Of a DNA stretch of 64,000 nt, positions 26,371 through 34,702 are shown piece after piece (position 1 is the first letter of the stretch; every line of letters begins with the position of its first letter). A program made the translations under genes and the position numbers. The DNA is taken from positions 54,856-118,855 of the forward strand of contig JBBAOE010000012.1 of NCBI GenBank assembly GCA_040401595.1. The letters run 5' to 3'. The notes below the pieces were generated by a model. The model ran no database searches and had not been told where the DNA came from. It was given only the letters and a program-made list of their open reading frames with translations. This DNA is from RFPW01 sp040401595 (GTDB lineage: Bacteria; Pseudomonadota; Gammaproteobacteria; Burkholderiales; Burkholderiaceae_E).

Positions 26371-27313
26371 GTTTGTCAAGACGCCCGGTTGGCTGGACTG
26401 GATTGATGGACCCAGCAAACCTCGGTTCGTCGTGCCAACGGGCAGCGTCGACGCGCATTGTCACGTGTTTGGCCCGGGCGCACAGTTCGAGTTCGCGCCC
26501 GAGCGCAAGTACACCCCATGCGATGCCAGCAGCGATCAGCTGTTTGCCTTGCGCGAACAATTGGGCTTCGCCCGAAATGTGATCGTTCAGGCCACCTGTC
26601 ATGGATCGGATAATCGGGCGCTGGTCCATGCCTGTCTGGCCTCGGGAGGACTTGCCCGGGGTGTCGCTACGGTGCGGCGTTCGATCACCGATGCCGAGTT
26701 GCAGGCGCTGCATGCGGCCGGTGTCCGCGGGGTCCGATTCAACTTCGTGAAGCGTCTGGTTGATTTCACGCCCAAAGATGAACTGATGGAAATCGCCAGC
26801 CGGGTGGCCGAACTGGGCTGGCATGTGGTGATTTATTTTGAAGCCCAAGACCTTGCTGAACTTTGGGATTTCTTCTCAGGCCTGCCAACGATCGTGGTGG
26901 TGGATCACATGGGACGGCCCGACGTGCGGGCGCCGATCGAAGGGCCGGATTTTCAGCGTTTCCTGCGCTTCATGCACGAGCATCCGAACGTCTGGAGTAA
27001 GGTCAGCTGTCCCGAGCGGTTGTCGGTGACGGGGCCGCCTGCACTGGGCGGCGAGCAGGCAGCCTATCGCGACGTGGTCCCCTTCGCACGCTGCGTTGTC
27101 GATACCTTTCCAGATCGGGTCTTGTGGGGAACCGATTGGCCTCATCCCAATTTGAAGGACCATATGCCAGACGACGGGCTGCTGGTGGATTTCATCCCCT
27201 GGATTGCCACCACACCGCGCAAGCAACAGCAGTTGCTCGTTGATAATCCGATGCGTCTGTATTGGCCCGATGAACCCGCCCGTAGCCACGGGCAACAGGA
27301 ATTGAATCCATGA
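26363..27313 (+). CDS. ligI: 2-pyrone-4,6-dicarboxylate hydrolase (LigI)
   Basis: 316 residues, amidohydrolase superfamily (COG3618). The active-site His pair is at 32 and 34 (DAHCHVFGPG), His182 in VDHMGRPD, and catalytic Asp258 in GTDWPHPN. LigI opens the lactone ring of 2-pyrone-4,6-dicarboxylate to 4-oxalomesaconate without needing a metal. It overlaps ligJ upstream and ligC downstream (4 bp, ATGA), so ligJ-ligI-ligC are tightly coupled. Confidence 0.93.
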   Translation: MPEFVKTPGWLDWIDGPSKPRFVVPTGSVDAHCHVFGPGAQFEFAPERKYTPCDASSDQLFALREQLGFARNVIVQATCHGSDNRALVHACLASGGLARGVATVRRSITDAELQALHAAGVRGVRFNFVKRLVDFTPKDELMEIASRVAELGWHVVIYFEAQDLAELWDFFSGLPTIVVVDHMGRPDVRAPIEGPDFQRFLRFMHEHPNVWSKVSCPERLSVTGPPALGGEQAAYRDVVPFARCVVDTFPDRVLWGTDWPHPNLKDHMPDDGLLVDFIPWIATTPRKQQQLLVDNPMRLYWPDEPARSHGQQELNP

Positions 27314-28266
27314 AGACGGAACCATTGAAAGTTGCGCTGGCGGGTGCCGGTGCATTCGGGATCAAGCACCTCGAGGCGATTCAGAAGATCGAGGGGGTCG
27401 AGGTGGTGTCTCTCATCAGTCGCCAACTCGAGCCAACGCGCTTGGTGGCACAACGGTTCGGGATCGAGCATTGCACGAACGAGCTTGCCGAGAGCCTCGC
27501 GCTGCCAGGCCTCGATGCGGTCATTTTGTGTACGCCGACCCAAATGCATGCTGCGCAGGCGATGCAATGCCTGCGGGCAGGCAAACATGTGCAGATCGAG
27601 ATTCCGCTCGCCGATCAGCTGGCAGACGCCCGTGCCGTACTCGCGTTGCAGCAGAGCACAGGTCTCGTTGCGATGGTTGGGCATACCCGCCGCTTCAATC
27701 CGAGCCACCAGTGGCTCCATCGGCGGATTGTCGCGGGGGAGTTCGCGGTCCAGCATCTGGACGTGCAGACCTTTTTCTTTCGTCGCACCAATACGAATGC
27801 GCTTGGTAACCCCCGCAGCTGGACCGACCATCTGCTCTGGCACCATGCCGCGCATACGGTGGATTTGTTCGCCTATCAGGCACGCAGCCCGATCGTCAAG
27901 GCCAATGCCCTGCAGGGGCCGATTTCGCCTAGCCTTGGGATCGCGATGGACATGTCGATCCAGTTGCAGGCTGCCAACGGCGCGCTTTGTACGCTTTCCC
28001 TGTCGTTTAACAATGACGGCCCGTTGGGAACCTTTTTTCGTTACATCGGCGACCACGGAACGTATATCGCCCGCTATGACGACCTCGTGACCGGGCGCGA
28101 CGAAAAAATTGATGTCACGGCGGTGGATGTCTCCGTCAACGGCATCGAGCTGCAGGACCGTGAGTTTTTTGCAGCGATTCGAGCCGGGCGGGAACCGAAT
28201 GCGAGTGTTGCTCAAGTGCTGCCTTGTTACGAGGTCTTACACAGTCTCGAGTTGCAATTGGCCTGA
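27310..28266 (+). CDS. ligC: 4-carboxy-2-hydroxymuconate-6-semialdehyde dehydrogenase (LigC)
   Basis: 318 residues, Gfo/Idh/MocA family. The N-terminal Rossmann motif GAGAFGIKHL and the conserved block GKHVQIEIPLAD, with a substrate-binding half containing GHTRRFNPSHQWL, match LigC. It oxidises the hemiacetal of the ring-cleavage product with NADP+ to 2-pyrone-4,6-dicarboxylate, the LigI substrate. Overlap with ligI as ATGA. The enzyme order in the operon is the reverse of the reaction order. Confidence 0.93.
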   Translation: MKTEPLKVALAGAGAFGIKHLEAIQKIEGVEVVSLISRQLEPTRLVAQRFGIEHCTNELAESLALPGLDAVILCTPTQMHAAQAMQCLRAGKHVQIEIPLADQLADARAVLALQQSTGLVAMVGHTRRFNPSHQWLHRRIVAGEFAVQHLDVQTFFFRRTNTNALGNPRSWTDHLLWHHAAHTVDLFAYQARSPIVKANALQGPISPSLGIAMDMSIQLQAANGALCTLSLSFNNDGPLGTFFRYIGDHGTYIARYDDLVTGRDEKIDVTAVDVSVNGIELQDREFFAAIRAGREPNASVAQVLPCYEVLHSLELQLA

Positions 28267-28335
28267 CGGCCAGTCTCGCGGGCTAGCCCGGTCTATGATC
28301 GCGCGACTCCAACCCAATTTGTTCTGGTGACCCTG

Positions 28336-29340
28336 ATGAAATTTGCTCCGCTGTCGAAACCGAGAGCCTGGCTGTTGGCCCTGGTGGCCACCTTTGGGCT
28401 CGCCCCCGGCGCGATGACATCGGCATTGGCTCAGACGGACTATCCGAGCCGCACCATTCGTTTTCTCGTGCCCTATCCACCAGGCGGTCCAACGGACCTG
28501 ATGGCCCGGTTGTTACAGCCTGAAATGCAGGCGCGCCTGGGCGCAACGGTCGTTGTCGAGAACAAGTCGGGAGCGGGCGGGAACCTGGGAACCGCAGAAG
28601 TCGCCCGTCAAGCTCCGGCGGATGGCTACACCCTGTTGTTGGCCGCCAGCGGTCCTATGGCGGTCAATCCCAGCCTGTTCAAGTCATTGCCCTTCGATCC
28701 GCAGGGCGATCTGGCTCCTGTGATCCAGATCTCGTCGTTTCCGCTGGTTCTCGAGGTGCATCCCTCGCTCGGGATTCATTCGCTGAAGGAATTCATGGCG
28801 CAGGCCAAGGCGAACCCCGCTACTTACAGCTATGCGTCAGCCGGTAACGGGACTCCGCAACATCTGGCCGGCGAAATATACAGTCGGGTCAGCGGCGTTG
28901 AACTCACTCATATCCCCTACCGCGGCGCTGGCCCCGCATTGATCGATCTCGTGGGAGGACATGTGAAGGTCATGTTTGACATCATCGCGAGTTCGCAGCA
29001 GCACATTGCCAGTGGCAAGCTCGTTCCGATCGCCGTGACGGCTGCCAAACGCAGCCCGACGCTCCCGGACGTTCCAACCATGGCCGAGGCGGGTCTGGCA
29101 AACTTTGAAATCACGGCTTGGCACGGTATCGCGGTTCGTTCGGGCACGCCGGCGCCCGTCGTTGCGAAGCTCAATGCGGTGCTGAATCAGATCTTTCGGG
29201 ATCCTGCCTTTCGCAAGAAATGGGAACAGCTGGGTACGCCCGCCATTGGCGGTACGCCCGAAGAGTTTGCGGCCCTGATCCGGTCGGAATCGGTGCGGCT
29301 TGGCCGAATCGTGCGTGAATCCGGGGTGACACCGGACTGA
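28336..29340 (+). CDS. Bug family tripartite tricarboxylate transporter substrate-binding protein (TctC-like)
   Basis: 334 residues from the ATG at 28336. A Sec signal is visible with cleavage after TSALAQ. The mature start has YPSRTIRFLVPYPPGGPTDL, the Bug/TctC signature, and the Asp-containing carboxylate loop. TTT binding proteins bind carboxylates in the periplasm for TctAB-type transporters, which are not encoded here. Placement 69 bp after ligC suggests an aromatic acid or an intermediate such as a di- or tricarboxylate as ligand. Such 'orphan' binding proteins are very numerous in Burkholderiales. Confidence 0.92.
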   Translation: MKFAPLSKPRAWLLALVATFGLAPGAMTSALAQTDYPSRTIRFLVPYPPGGPTDLMARLLQPEMQARLGATVVVENKSGAGGNLGTAEVARQAPADGYTLLLAASGPMAVNPSLFKSLPFDPQGDLAPVIQISSFPLVLEVHPSLGIHSLKEFMAQAKANPATYSYASAGNGTPQHLAGEIYSRVSGVELTHIPYRGAGPALIDLVGGHVKVMFDIIASSQQHIASGKLVPIAVTAAKRSPTLPDVPTMAEAGLANFEITAWHGIAVRSGTPAPVVAKLNAVLNQIFRDPAFRKKWEQLGTPAIGGTPEEFAALIRSESVRLGRIVRESGVTPD

Positions 29341-29685
29341 CGGCGCCTCCGACCGACGGGGTTAACGGTCCAGCCGAGTTCAATCCACAATTATTGTGGA
29401 TAACTTGGTGGACAACCATCATCTGGATGGCCGTAAACGCCCGCTGAGTGGAACTTGGGGTTGCCTGCTCGTTTTTTGGGCAAAATTGAAAAATCATATT
29501 AATCAATAACTTACTTCGTACACTTGGGTTTGCAAGGGGGTTTGTCCCCGGCTCTGAGGCTTTGGGTGTTGTTCTGTGGATAGCCTTCTGGGGGCGCACA
29601 GAGAAACTCTGCCGTCAAGTCGGAACTTCGCTAGCATCTGGGTTTGGGCACTGGATCGGGAAATGAAAATGCAACAGGAATATTT
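29341..29685. other. Non-coding gap with DnaA-box-like sequences and an AT-rich stretch
   Basis: This 345-base stretch holds no gene. A perfect DnaA box (TTATCCACA on minus) lies at 29395-29403. It forms a 19-base inverted repeat with ATCCACAAT at 29383-29391. Weaker boxes are GGTGGACAA at 29407-29415 (7 of 9 bases) and TGTGGATAG at 29575-29583 (8 of 9). An AT-rich run falls at about 29480-29515. The arrangement resembles a DnaA-binding or origin-like region. No dnaA, dnaN, parA or repA gene is nearby, so function as an origin is only a possibility. Confidence 0.4.
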
Positions 29686-30510
29686 GTGAGTCGGTTTATT
29701 TTGTCGCTGTGTATGGCTCTCTTGACGACTCAATCGTTCGCGAGTGGATTCTGCTTGGATTTCCAGCGCCGTCTGGTCGGGGTCCTGCCACAGGCCTGCC
29801 AACGGGCTGAACTGTCGGCCTCGGAGGCGCGCTCTGTTCGGGGGCGGGTTTTGTATTTCACTGATGTGCGCGTGGGCGAACCCCGATTGCGTGCTCTGGT
29901 CATTGGCGGCATCCATGGCGATGAGCTATCGTCCACCGCGCTGGCCTTAAAGTGGATTGGATTGGCCCGCCTGACGCCGGCACAGACCGAGTGGCGTTTT
30001 ATTCCGGCGTTGAATCCGGATGGGTTGCTGACGCAACCCGGAAGGCGCACCAATGCCAACGGTGTCGATCTGAACCGAAATTTTCCAACCAAAAACTGGG
30101 CCAGTGAGGCGCCGCTCTACTGGGAGCAGCGCACGCGCCGCGATCCCCGTCGCTGGCCCGGCCGGATCCCCCTGTCCGAGCCCGAGACCAAATTTCTGAT
30201 GCGCCAGGTAGACGAATTCAGGCCCGACGTCATCATCAGCATTCACGCTCCTTACGGCGTCCTTGATTTCGACGGACCGGCCGTCGCGCCTTCGCGCCTG
30301 GGTCGCCTTTATCTGGATCGGGTCGGGATCTTCCCTGGGTCGCTCGGCAACTTTGCCGGGGTCGATCGCAATATCCCAGTGGTCACCATCGAATTGCCAC
30401 ACCATCTGCGCACGCCGGTCGATGCTGAAGTCCGGCAGATGTGGCTGGACCTGCAACGCTGGATTTCCGAGCGTGGCATGGAGCGGTTGACCGGCGCGCA
30501 AAGTTCCTGA
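29686..30510 (+). CDS. M14-family carboxypeptidase, MpaA-like, with signal peptide
   Basis: 274 residues from a GTG at 29686, six bases after AGGA; an ATG at 29644 would add 14 residues ahead of the signal. The start RFILSLCMALLTTQSFASG is a Sec signal peptide, so the enzyme is exported. Zinc ligands are visible in GGIHGDE (His, Glu) and SIHAPYG (His); NRNFP is the substrate-binding Asn-Arg and VTIELP holds the catalytic Glu. MpaA removes meso-DAP from murein peptides in the E. coli cytoplasm; this one would act in the periplasm on peptidoglycan peptides. It converges on the M16 gene. Confidence 0.82.
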   Translation: MSRFILSLCMALLTTQSFASGFCLDFQRRLVGVLPQACQRAELSASEARSVRGRVLYFTDVRVGEPRLRALVIGGIHGDELSSTALALKWIGLARLTPAQTEWRFIPALNPDGLLTQPGRRTNANGVDLNRNFPTKNWASEAPLYWEQRTRRDPRRWPGRIPLSEPETKFLMRQVDEFRPDVIISIHAPYGVLDFDGPAVAPSRLGRLYLDRVGIFPGSLGNFAGVDRNIPVVTIELPHHLRTPVDAEVRQMWLDLQRWISERGMERLTGAQSS

Positions 30511-30573
30511 TCTGTTGGGCCGGGACCCGTCGGTCGTTCAAAACCCTCCGACGATTGGGCGATCAACTCAGGG

Positions 30574-31851
30574 CTATCCGCTTCTGGCGGCATGGGCCAG
30601 GCTGCGCTCGATCGTCCCCATGGGATTGGTGCGACCCGTCTTGCCGACGATCGACAGGCTTGGGGTCATTCGTAGCATCTCGATGGCGGCGTGCTCCAGG
30701 TCAACCGCCTGGACCTGCGCGAGTCGGTCGAGTTGCTGATCGACACTCCAGACGGATCCGCGGAACATCAGGTCGCGGGCAATCGATTCGGCCGTTCCGA
30801 GGGGGCGTTCCAGATTCATCAGCAACATCGCCCGGTGCTGATTCCGGGCGCGCTCCAGGTCTTCGGGGTCAATCCCGCGGGCGAGTCGGCTGATCTCTTC
30901 GCAGGTGACTTCGAGCAGGGCCTTCAGGTTGCGCGGCGCAACGCCTGCACTGATTTGAAACAGACCACAGTCTTCGTGTCCTTCCGCCCAGGCGTCGATC
31001 GCGTACGCGAGTCCGCGGCGTTCCCGCACAGCCTGAAAGAGGGGTGAAGACATGCCTCCGCCAAAGAGTTCGGCCAGCATCTCAAAGACGTGGTAGCGAT
31101 CATCTGAACGCCCCGGGATCGGCCAACCGAGAACGAGGGTCGCCTGGGCGAAGTCGCCAGGGCGGTGCCGATATCCACCGATATAGCGCGCCGTTTCAGG
31201 AGTCTGGCCAGCGCTTCCTGCGGGGAGATCGCCGAAATGCCGGCTCACCAGTTCATGGAACTGACAATGATCAATGGCCCCGGCACCGACCACGATAAGG
31301 TTGGCGCCGACGTGATGGGTTTCAATCCACTGGGTAAAGCAATCCCGTTGAACGGTGCGAATAACTTCAGGGTCGCCCAGAATCGGTCTCCCCAGTGCCT
31401 GATCGGGATAGGCGACATTGTCAAAGCCTTCCTGGACCAGATCATGAGGATCGTCGGCCGCCTCTGCGATTTCCTGCAGGATGACTTCACGCTCCCGTTC
31501 GATTTCGTCCAGCGGAAAAGTCGATTCCCGCACTACATCGGCGAGCAGGTCGATGGCCATCGGGGCCTGTTCGCCCAGCAGCGACAGGTAGTAAGCCGTG
31601 TGATCACGTGCTGTCCAGGCGTTCATGGTGGCGCCAACCCGTTCGGCCTCAAAAGAGATCCTGCGCGCGTCACGCCGGCTGGTTCCTTTGAACGCCATGT
31701 GTTCCATGAAGTGTGCGAGACCGCCGAGTTTGACGGGTTCGTGGCGGGCACCGACCCGGAGCCATACGCCGATCGCTGCGGAGCGCAGGCCAGGTAGACG
31801 GGCCGATGCGACGACGAGGCCATTGGCCAGAGTTTGAGTTTCAAGATCCAT
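30574..31851 (-). CDS. M16 family zinc metallopeptidase (processing-peptidase-like)
   Basis: 425 residues from the ATG at 31851. The inverted zinc motif HxxEH is present as HFMEH, followed by MAFKGTSRR, as in mitochondrial processing peptidase beta-type and bacterial M16B enzymes. The second, inactive half carries AQATLVLGWP and the Arg/Tyr-rich region (RRGLAYAIDAW). No signal peptide is seen, so a cytoplasmic peptidase role is likely, though some relatives are periplasmic. It is divergent from the HU gene. Confidence 0.9.
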   Translation of the reverse strand: MDLETQTLANGLVVASARLPGLRSAAIGVWLRVGARHEPVKLGGLAHFMEHMAFKGTSRRDARRISFEAERVGATMNAWTARDHTAYYLSLLGEQAPMAIDLLADVVRESTFPLDEIEREREVILQEIAEAADDPHDLVQEGFDNVAYPDQALGRPILGDPEVIRTVQRDCFTQWIETHHVGANLIVVGAGAIDHCQFHELVSRHFGDLPAGSAGQTPETARYIGGYRHRPGDFAQATLVLGWPIPGRSDDRYHVFEMLAELFGGGMSSPLFQAVRERRGLAYAIDAWAEGHEDCGLFQISAGVAPRNLKALLEVTCEEISRLARGIDPEDLERARNQHRAMLLMNLERPLGTAESIARDLMFRGSVWSVDQQLDRLAQVQAVDLEHAAIEMLRMTPSLSIVGKTGRTNPMGTIERSLAHAARSG

Positions 31852-32042
31852 CGCGCAATTGTCCCCTAATGTGGTGTCCCGAATCTTCAAGACCGTGTTT
31901 TTTGGGTGACTGCGATGCGCTTGGCTTGCCCTCAACCGCCAGACCTGCGTTACGATTCCGACTTGGAGAATTAGTTTCTCGCCTTTTGGCGCGGAACCTG
32001 TTTGCAGATCTGTTTAATCGACGGTTAGAGGAGAAGACTTTA

Positions 32043-32327
32043 ATGAACAAGGGCGATCTGATCGATGCGCTGGCAACGAGTTCGGGTGAGTCCAAGGCAG
32101 CCGCTGGGCGAGTCTTGGAAGCATTTCTGGAAACGGTGACCGGCCAGTTGAAGAAAGGCGAAAGCGTGACTCTGGTCGGATTCGGGTCATTTTCTGTGAC
32201 CAAGCGGGCCGCGCGTGAAGGGCGCAACCCCCGAACTGGCGAAACGATCAAAATTAAAGCCAGCAAAGTGGCCAAGTTCTCGCCGGGCGCTGGCTTGAAA
32301 AGCGTCTTGAACCCGACTAAGAAGTAA
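32043..32327 (+). CDS. hup: HU family DNA-binding protein
   Basis: 94 residues, standard HU length, starting at the ATG at 32043 with GAGGAG 6-12 bases upstream. It begins MNKGDLIDALA and contains the HU signature GFGSFSVTKRAAREGRNP, including the Arg-Asn-Pro tip that intercalates DNA. It compacts DNA and supports replication and recombination. A hairpin follows 13 bases after its stop. Confidence 0.95.
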   Translation: MNKGDLIDALATSSGESKAAAGRVLEAFLETVTGQLKKGESVTLVGFGSFSVTKRAAREGRNPRTGETIKIKASKVAKFSPGAGLKSVLNPTKK

Positions 32328-32340
32328 AGCTCACTGGAAT

Positions 32341-32362
32341 CTGACGCCTCCTTCGGCGTCAG
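32341..32362 (+). terminator. Hairpin downstream of the HU gene
   Basis: CTGACGCC and GGCGTCAG form an 8 bp stem with a 6-base loop, starting 13 bases after the HU stop. No T-run follows, so it may be a weak or Rho-assisted terminator, or a transcript-end stabiliser. Confidence 0.5.
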
Positions 32363-32426
32363 TGCAGTTGGGGGTTGTCGGCCAGGCAACCTGTCCCGCA
32401 ATCTGTCGACCCGCTGCCTCTAGCGA

Positions 32427-33191
32427 TCAGCCGCGGCCAACAAACGGCATCTTGGTCGCCATCACGGTCAGAAACAACGCGTTGGCATCCGCTGGAAGAC
32501 TGGCCATCCAATGGACAGCGCTCGCGACCGAAGCCAGGCCCATGCGGTCTTCCGGAGCGATCCGTCCGTCCGCTTGCGCAATGCCAGCCGCCATTCGATT
32601 GGTCATGTCGCTTGCCGCATTCCCGATATCAATCTGTCCGCAGGCGATGTCGTGCTTTCTCCCATCGAGGGACAGGGATTTGGTCAGTCCGGTGACCGCG
32701 TGCTTCGTTGCGGTATAGGCGATCGTATCTGGCCGCGGAGCATGGGCTGAAATCGAACCATTGTTGATGATCCGCCCGCCGCGCGGGGTTTGCGACTTCA
32801 TCACGCGGACGGCTTCCCGAGCACAGAGGAACATGCCATTGAGGTTGACATCGACCACCTGTCGCCACGCCTGATAGTCGAGGTCTTCGATCGGGCCTCT
32901 CGCCTGATTGCTGCCGGCATTGTTGAACAGAAGGTCAAGGCGACCAAAGCGAGCAACGGTTTCGGAAAATAGCGCCACGACGGCGCCTTCATCGGTTACG
33001 TCAGTCGGCACGGCAAGCGCGCGCGAGCCAGCACCCGATTCGGTCGCTACCTGTTGGAGAGCCTCAGCACGGCGTCCAGCCAAGGCAACGGCCCAGCCGG
33101 CCTCGAGTAGGGCGAGGGCGACTGAGCGCCCGATCCCGCTGCCGGCTCCGGTAACGATGGCGACGCGGGTGGGCGTGGTGTGCTGGTTCAT
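32427..33191 (-). CDS. SDR family oxidoreductase
   Basis: 254 residues, classical short-chain dehydrogenase. The cofactor loop is TGAGSGIGRSVA, NNAG is at about 90-93, Ser precedes the YTATK active-site motif, and the family-typical length is met. The substrate cannot be told. It converges on the HU hairpin and reads away from the small hypothetical gene. Confidence 0.92.
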   Translation of the reverse strand: MNQHTTPTRVAIVTGAGSGIGRSVALALLEAGWAVALAGRRAEALQQVATESGAGSRALAVPTDVTDEGAVVALFSETVARFGRLDLLFNNAGSNQARGPIEDLDYQAWRQVVDVNLNGMFLCAREAVRVMKSQTPRGGRIINNGSISAHAPRPDTIAYTATKHAVTGLTKSLSLDGRKHDIACGQIDIGNAASDMTNRMAAGIAQADGRIAPEDRMGLASVASAVHWMASLPADANALFLTVMATKMPFVGRG

Positions 33192-33217
33192 GCGGTGGTA
33201 CGGAGGTTGGGTTGAAA

Positions 33218-33529
33218 CTAATGCCGATTGTAGTCAGAACGCCGTTGGCGGCGCATTTTCATCAACATGGTTTCAAGTGAATGTGAGGCGGCTTCCAGCA
33301 TTTCCGTCTCGGTTTCTCGCCAAAGCATATAGTCTCTCAAGCGATCAGCGGCTTCGGTAACGGCAGCGATCGGGTTGGTTCGCCGCTCGAAAGTGTCCTG
33401 AAGGGCCTCGCTTCGGCCCGCCAGGACGGCGTATGCGGCTCGGCGGACCGTTTCGAATTCGGTGGCTTCTCGCAACATTTGCTCAAACTGTTCACGAGAC
33501 AAAGCGTGTTCTTGTGCAGCGGGTTCCAT
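33218..33529 (-). CDS. Hypothetical protein, Gln/Glu-rich helical
   Basis: 103 residues from the ATG at 33529, preceded by GGAGGG at good spacing; a longer frame reaches 33631. I do not recognise a family. The sequence is charged and helix-prone (REQFEQMLREATEFETVRR), with no signal or membrane segment, and ends in a basic tail (MRRQRRSDYNRH). It lies 26 bp before the SDR start, so the two could be cotranscribed. Confidence 0.6.
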   Translation of the reverse strand: MEPAAQEHALSREQFEQMLREATEFETVRRAAYAVLAGRSEALQDTFERRTNPIAAVTEAADRLRDYMLWRETETEMLEAASHSLETMLMKMRRQRRSDYNRH

Positions 33530-33757
33530 CGGGCCCTCCGGTGCGGCGTTGAGTTCGGGAGAATTCTGTTTGGCGGAAACTAACACGTTGCCCGTTGTCG
33601 AGCCGACCGTTAGTGCGGCAATTCGCGCCACGTGGCTTGTCGAGCTTCCCGGATGTGAAGAATTGAGAAAAACCGCATTGCGCTTGCAATTCTCAAGGGC
33701 TTCAGGCGCTCAAATGCCGCCCCGCAGGCACCAAAAGGCGTTGCCAGCCGGATTGCA

Positions 33758-34702
33758 TCAGGGCTCCATGCGGTCGGCGACGACGCGGTCCATCAGAAAC
33801 AGGGGGAGTGCGAGCAGGGCCTGGGCGGTTGCACCCAAGCCATAGAGTGCCGCGCCGACGGCGGCGTTTTCGGCTGGCACACCGGCTCCAGCCAGGATGA
33901 CGACGGCAGCCGCCTCGCGCAGCCCCCAGCCAGCCAGCGAAATCGGGATGGCGAGGCTCATGAAGACGAATCCGGAACTCATCATCAGCGTCAGCGGATC
34001 AAGCTGTACGCCTGCCGCCCGAAGACAAAGGCCAAAGGTGACCATGGCGAGCGCCTGCACCGGGATCGATGGCCACAGGGCTTCAATCCATGCGCGCCTC
34101 ACCGCATTCTGTTGGGCGCGCAGGGGGGCTAGGCGGCGCTGCAGACTGACGGGTAGCCAGCCCTGGTCGAGAACACGGGGCGCGAGAAAAAATCCCAGTG
34201 GCATCCCAAGCAGAACCGCCAACAGGACGAGGCTGTAGACCAGTGCAGCCCAGGGCGTAAGATGGGCGTCGCGGCCGAGTAATACCCAGCCCAGAGCGCC
34301 GAGGGCGGCAACGATCCAGAGCCCTGCGAGCCGATCAATGATCACGGAGAGCGCCGCATCACCCAATCGCGCTCCCCGACGGTTGAGTTGCATCGCCCGC
34401 CAGGCGTCGCCCCCCAGGATCGCGCCGGGCAATACGTTATTGATCGTGATCGCTTCGGCGTAGATCCGGCACGCCACCAACAGGGCGATCGGTGCCGATA
34501 GCGCAGCGCTGATTCTGGACCAGCGCCAGGCGCAGGCCACACTGGCCAGCACGGCCGTACCCACGCTCTGGCCCCAAAGTACCGGGTCGACGCTTTTCAA
34601 CGTGGTGAGGATGGCCGCGACGTCGAGCGACCACCACAGCGCTCCGACCAGAAGCAGCCCGCCGAGGATTCGGAGCCATTTTTTAGGCATTGAGCGACTC
34701 AT
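33758..34702 (-). CDS. Flippase-like integral membrane protein (LPG synthase TM / UPF0104 type)
   Basis: About 314 residues from the ATG at 34702 (a second ATG at 34690 is also possible; both overlap the end of the GT2 gene). It has about eight hydrophobic segments and the family landmark NNVLPGAILGGDAWRA followed by an Arg-rich loop. The domain is shared with the lysylphosphatidylglycerol flippase and AglD. In bacteria it often sits with GT2 and GT39 genes, as here, suggesting a part in moving or transferring a lipid-linked sugar. No C-terminal synthase domain is present. Confidence 0.78.
   Translation of the reverse strand: MSRSMPKKWLRILGGLLLVGALWWSLDVAAILTTLKSVDPVLWGQSVGTAVLASVACAWRWSRISAALSAPIALLVACRIYAEAITINNVLPGAILGGDAWRAMQLNRRGARLGDAALSVIIDRLAGLWIVAALGALGWVLLGRDAHLTPWAALVYSLVLLAVLLGMPLGFFLAPRVLDQGWLPVSLQRRLAPLRAQQNAVRRAWIEALWPSIPVQALAMVTFGLCLRAAGVQLDPLTLMMSSGFVFMSLAIPISLAGWGLREAAAVVILAGAGVPAENAAVGAALYGLGATAQALLALPLFLMDRVVADRMEP

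Noticed and set aside
27142..28215. A 357-codon frame on minus inside ligC
   Set aside because: LigC is well supported on plus; the frame has no homologous features.
29341..29685. The DnaA-box gap as the main chromosomal origin
   Set aside because: No dnaA, dnaN, gyrB, rpmH, parAB or repA nearby and only one perfect box; kept as a finding to test, not annotated as an origin.
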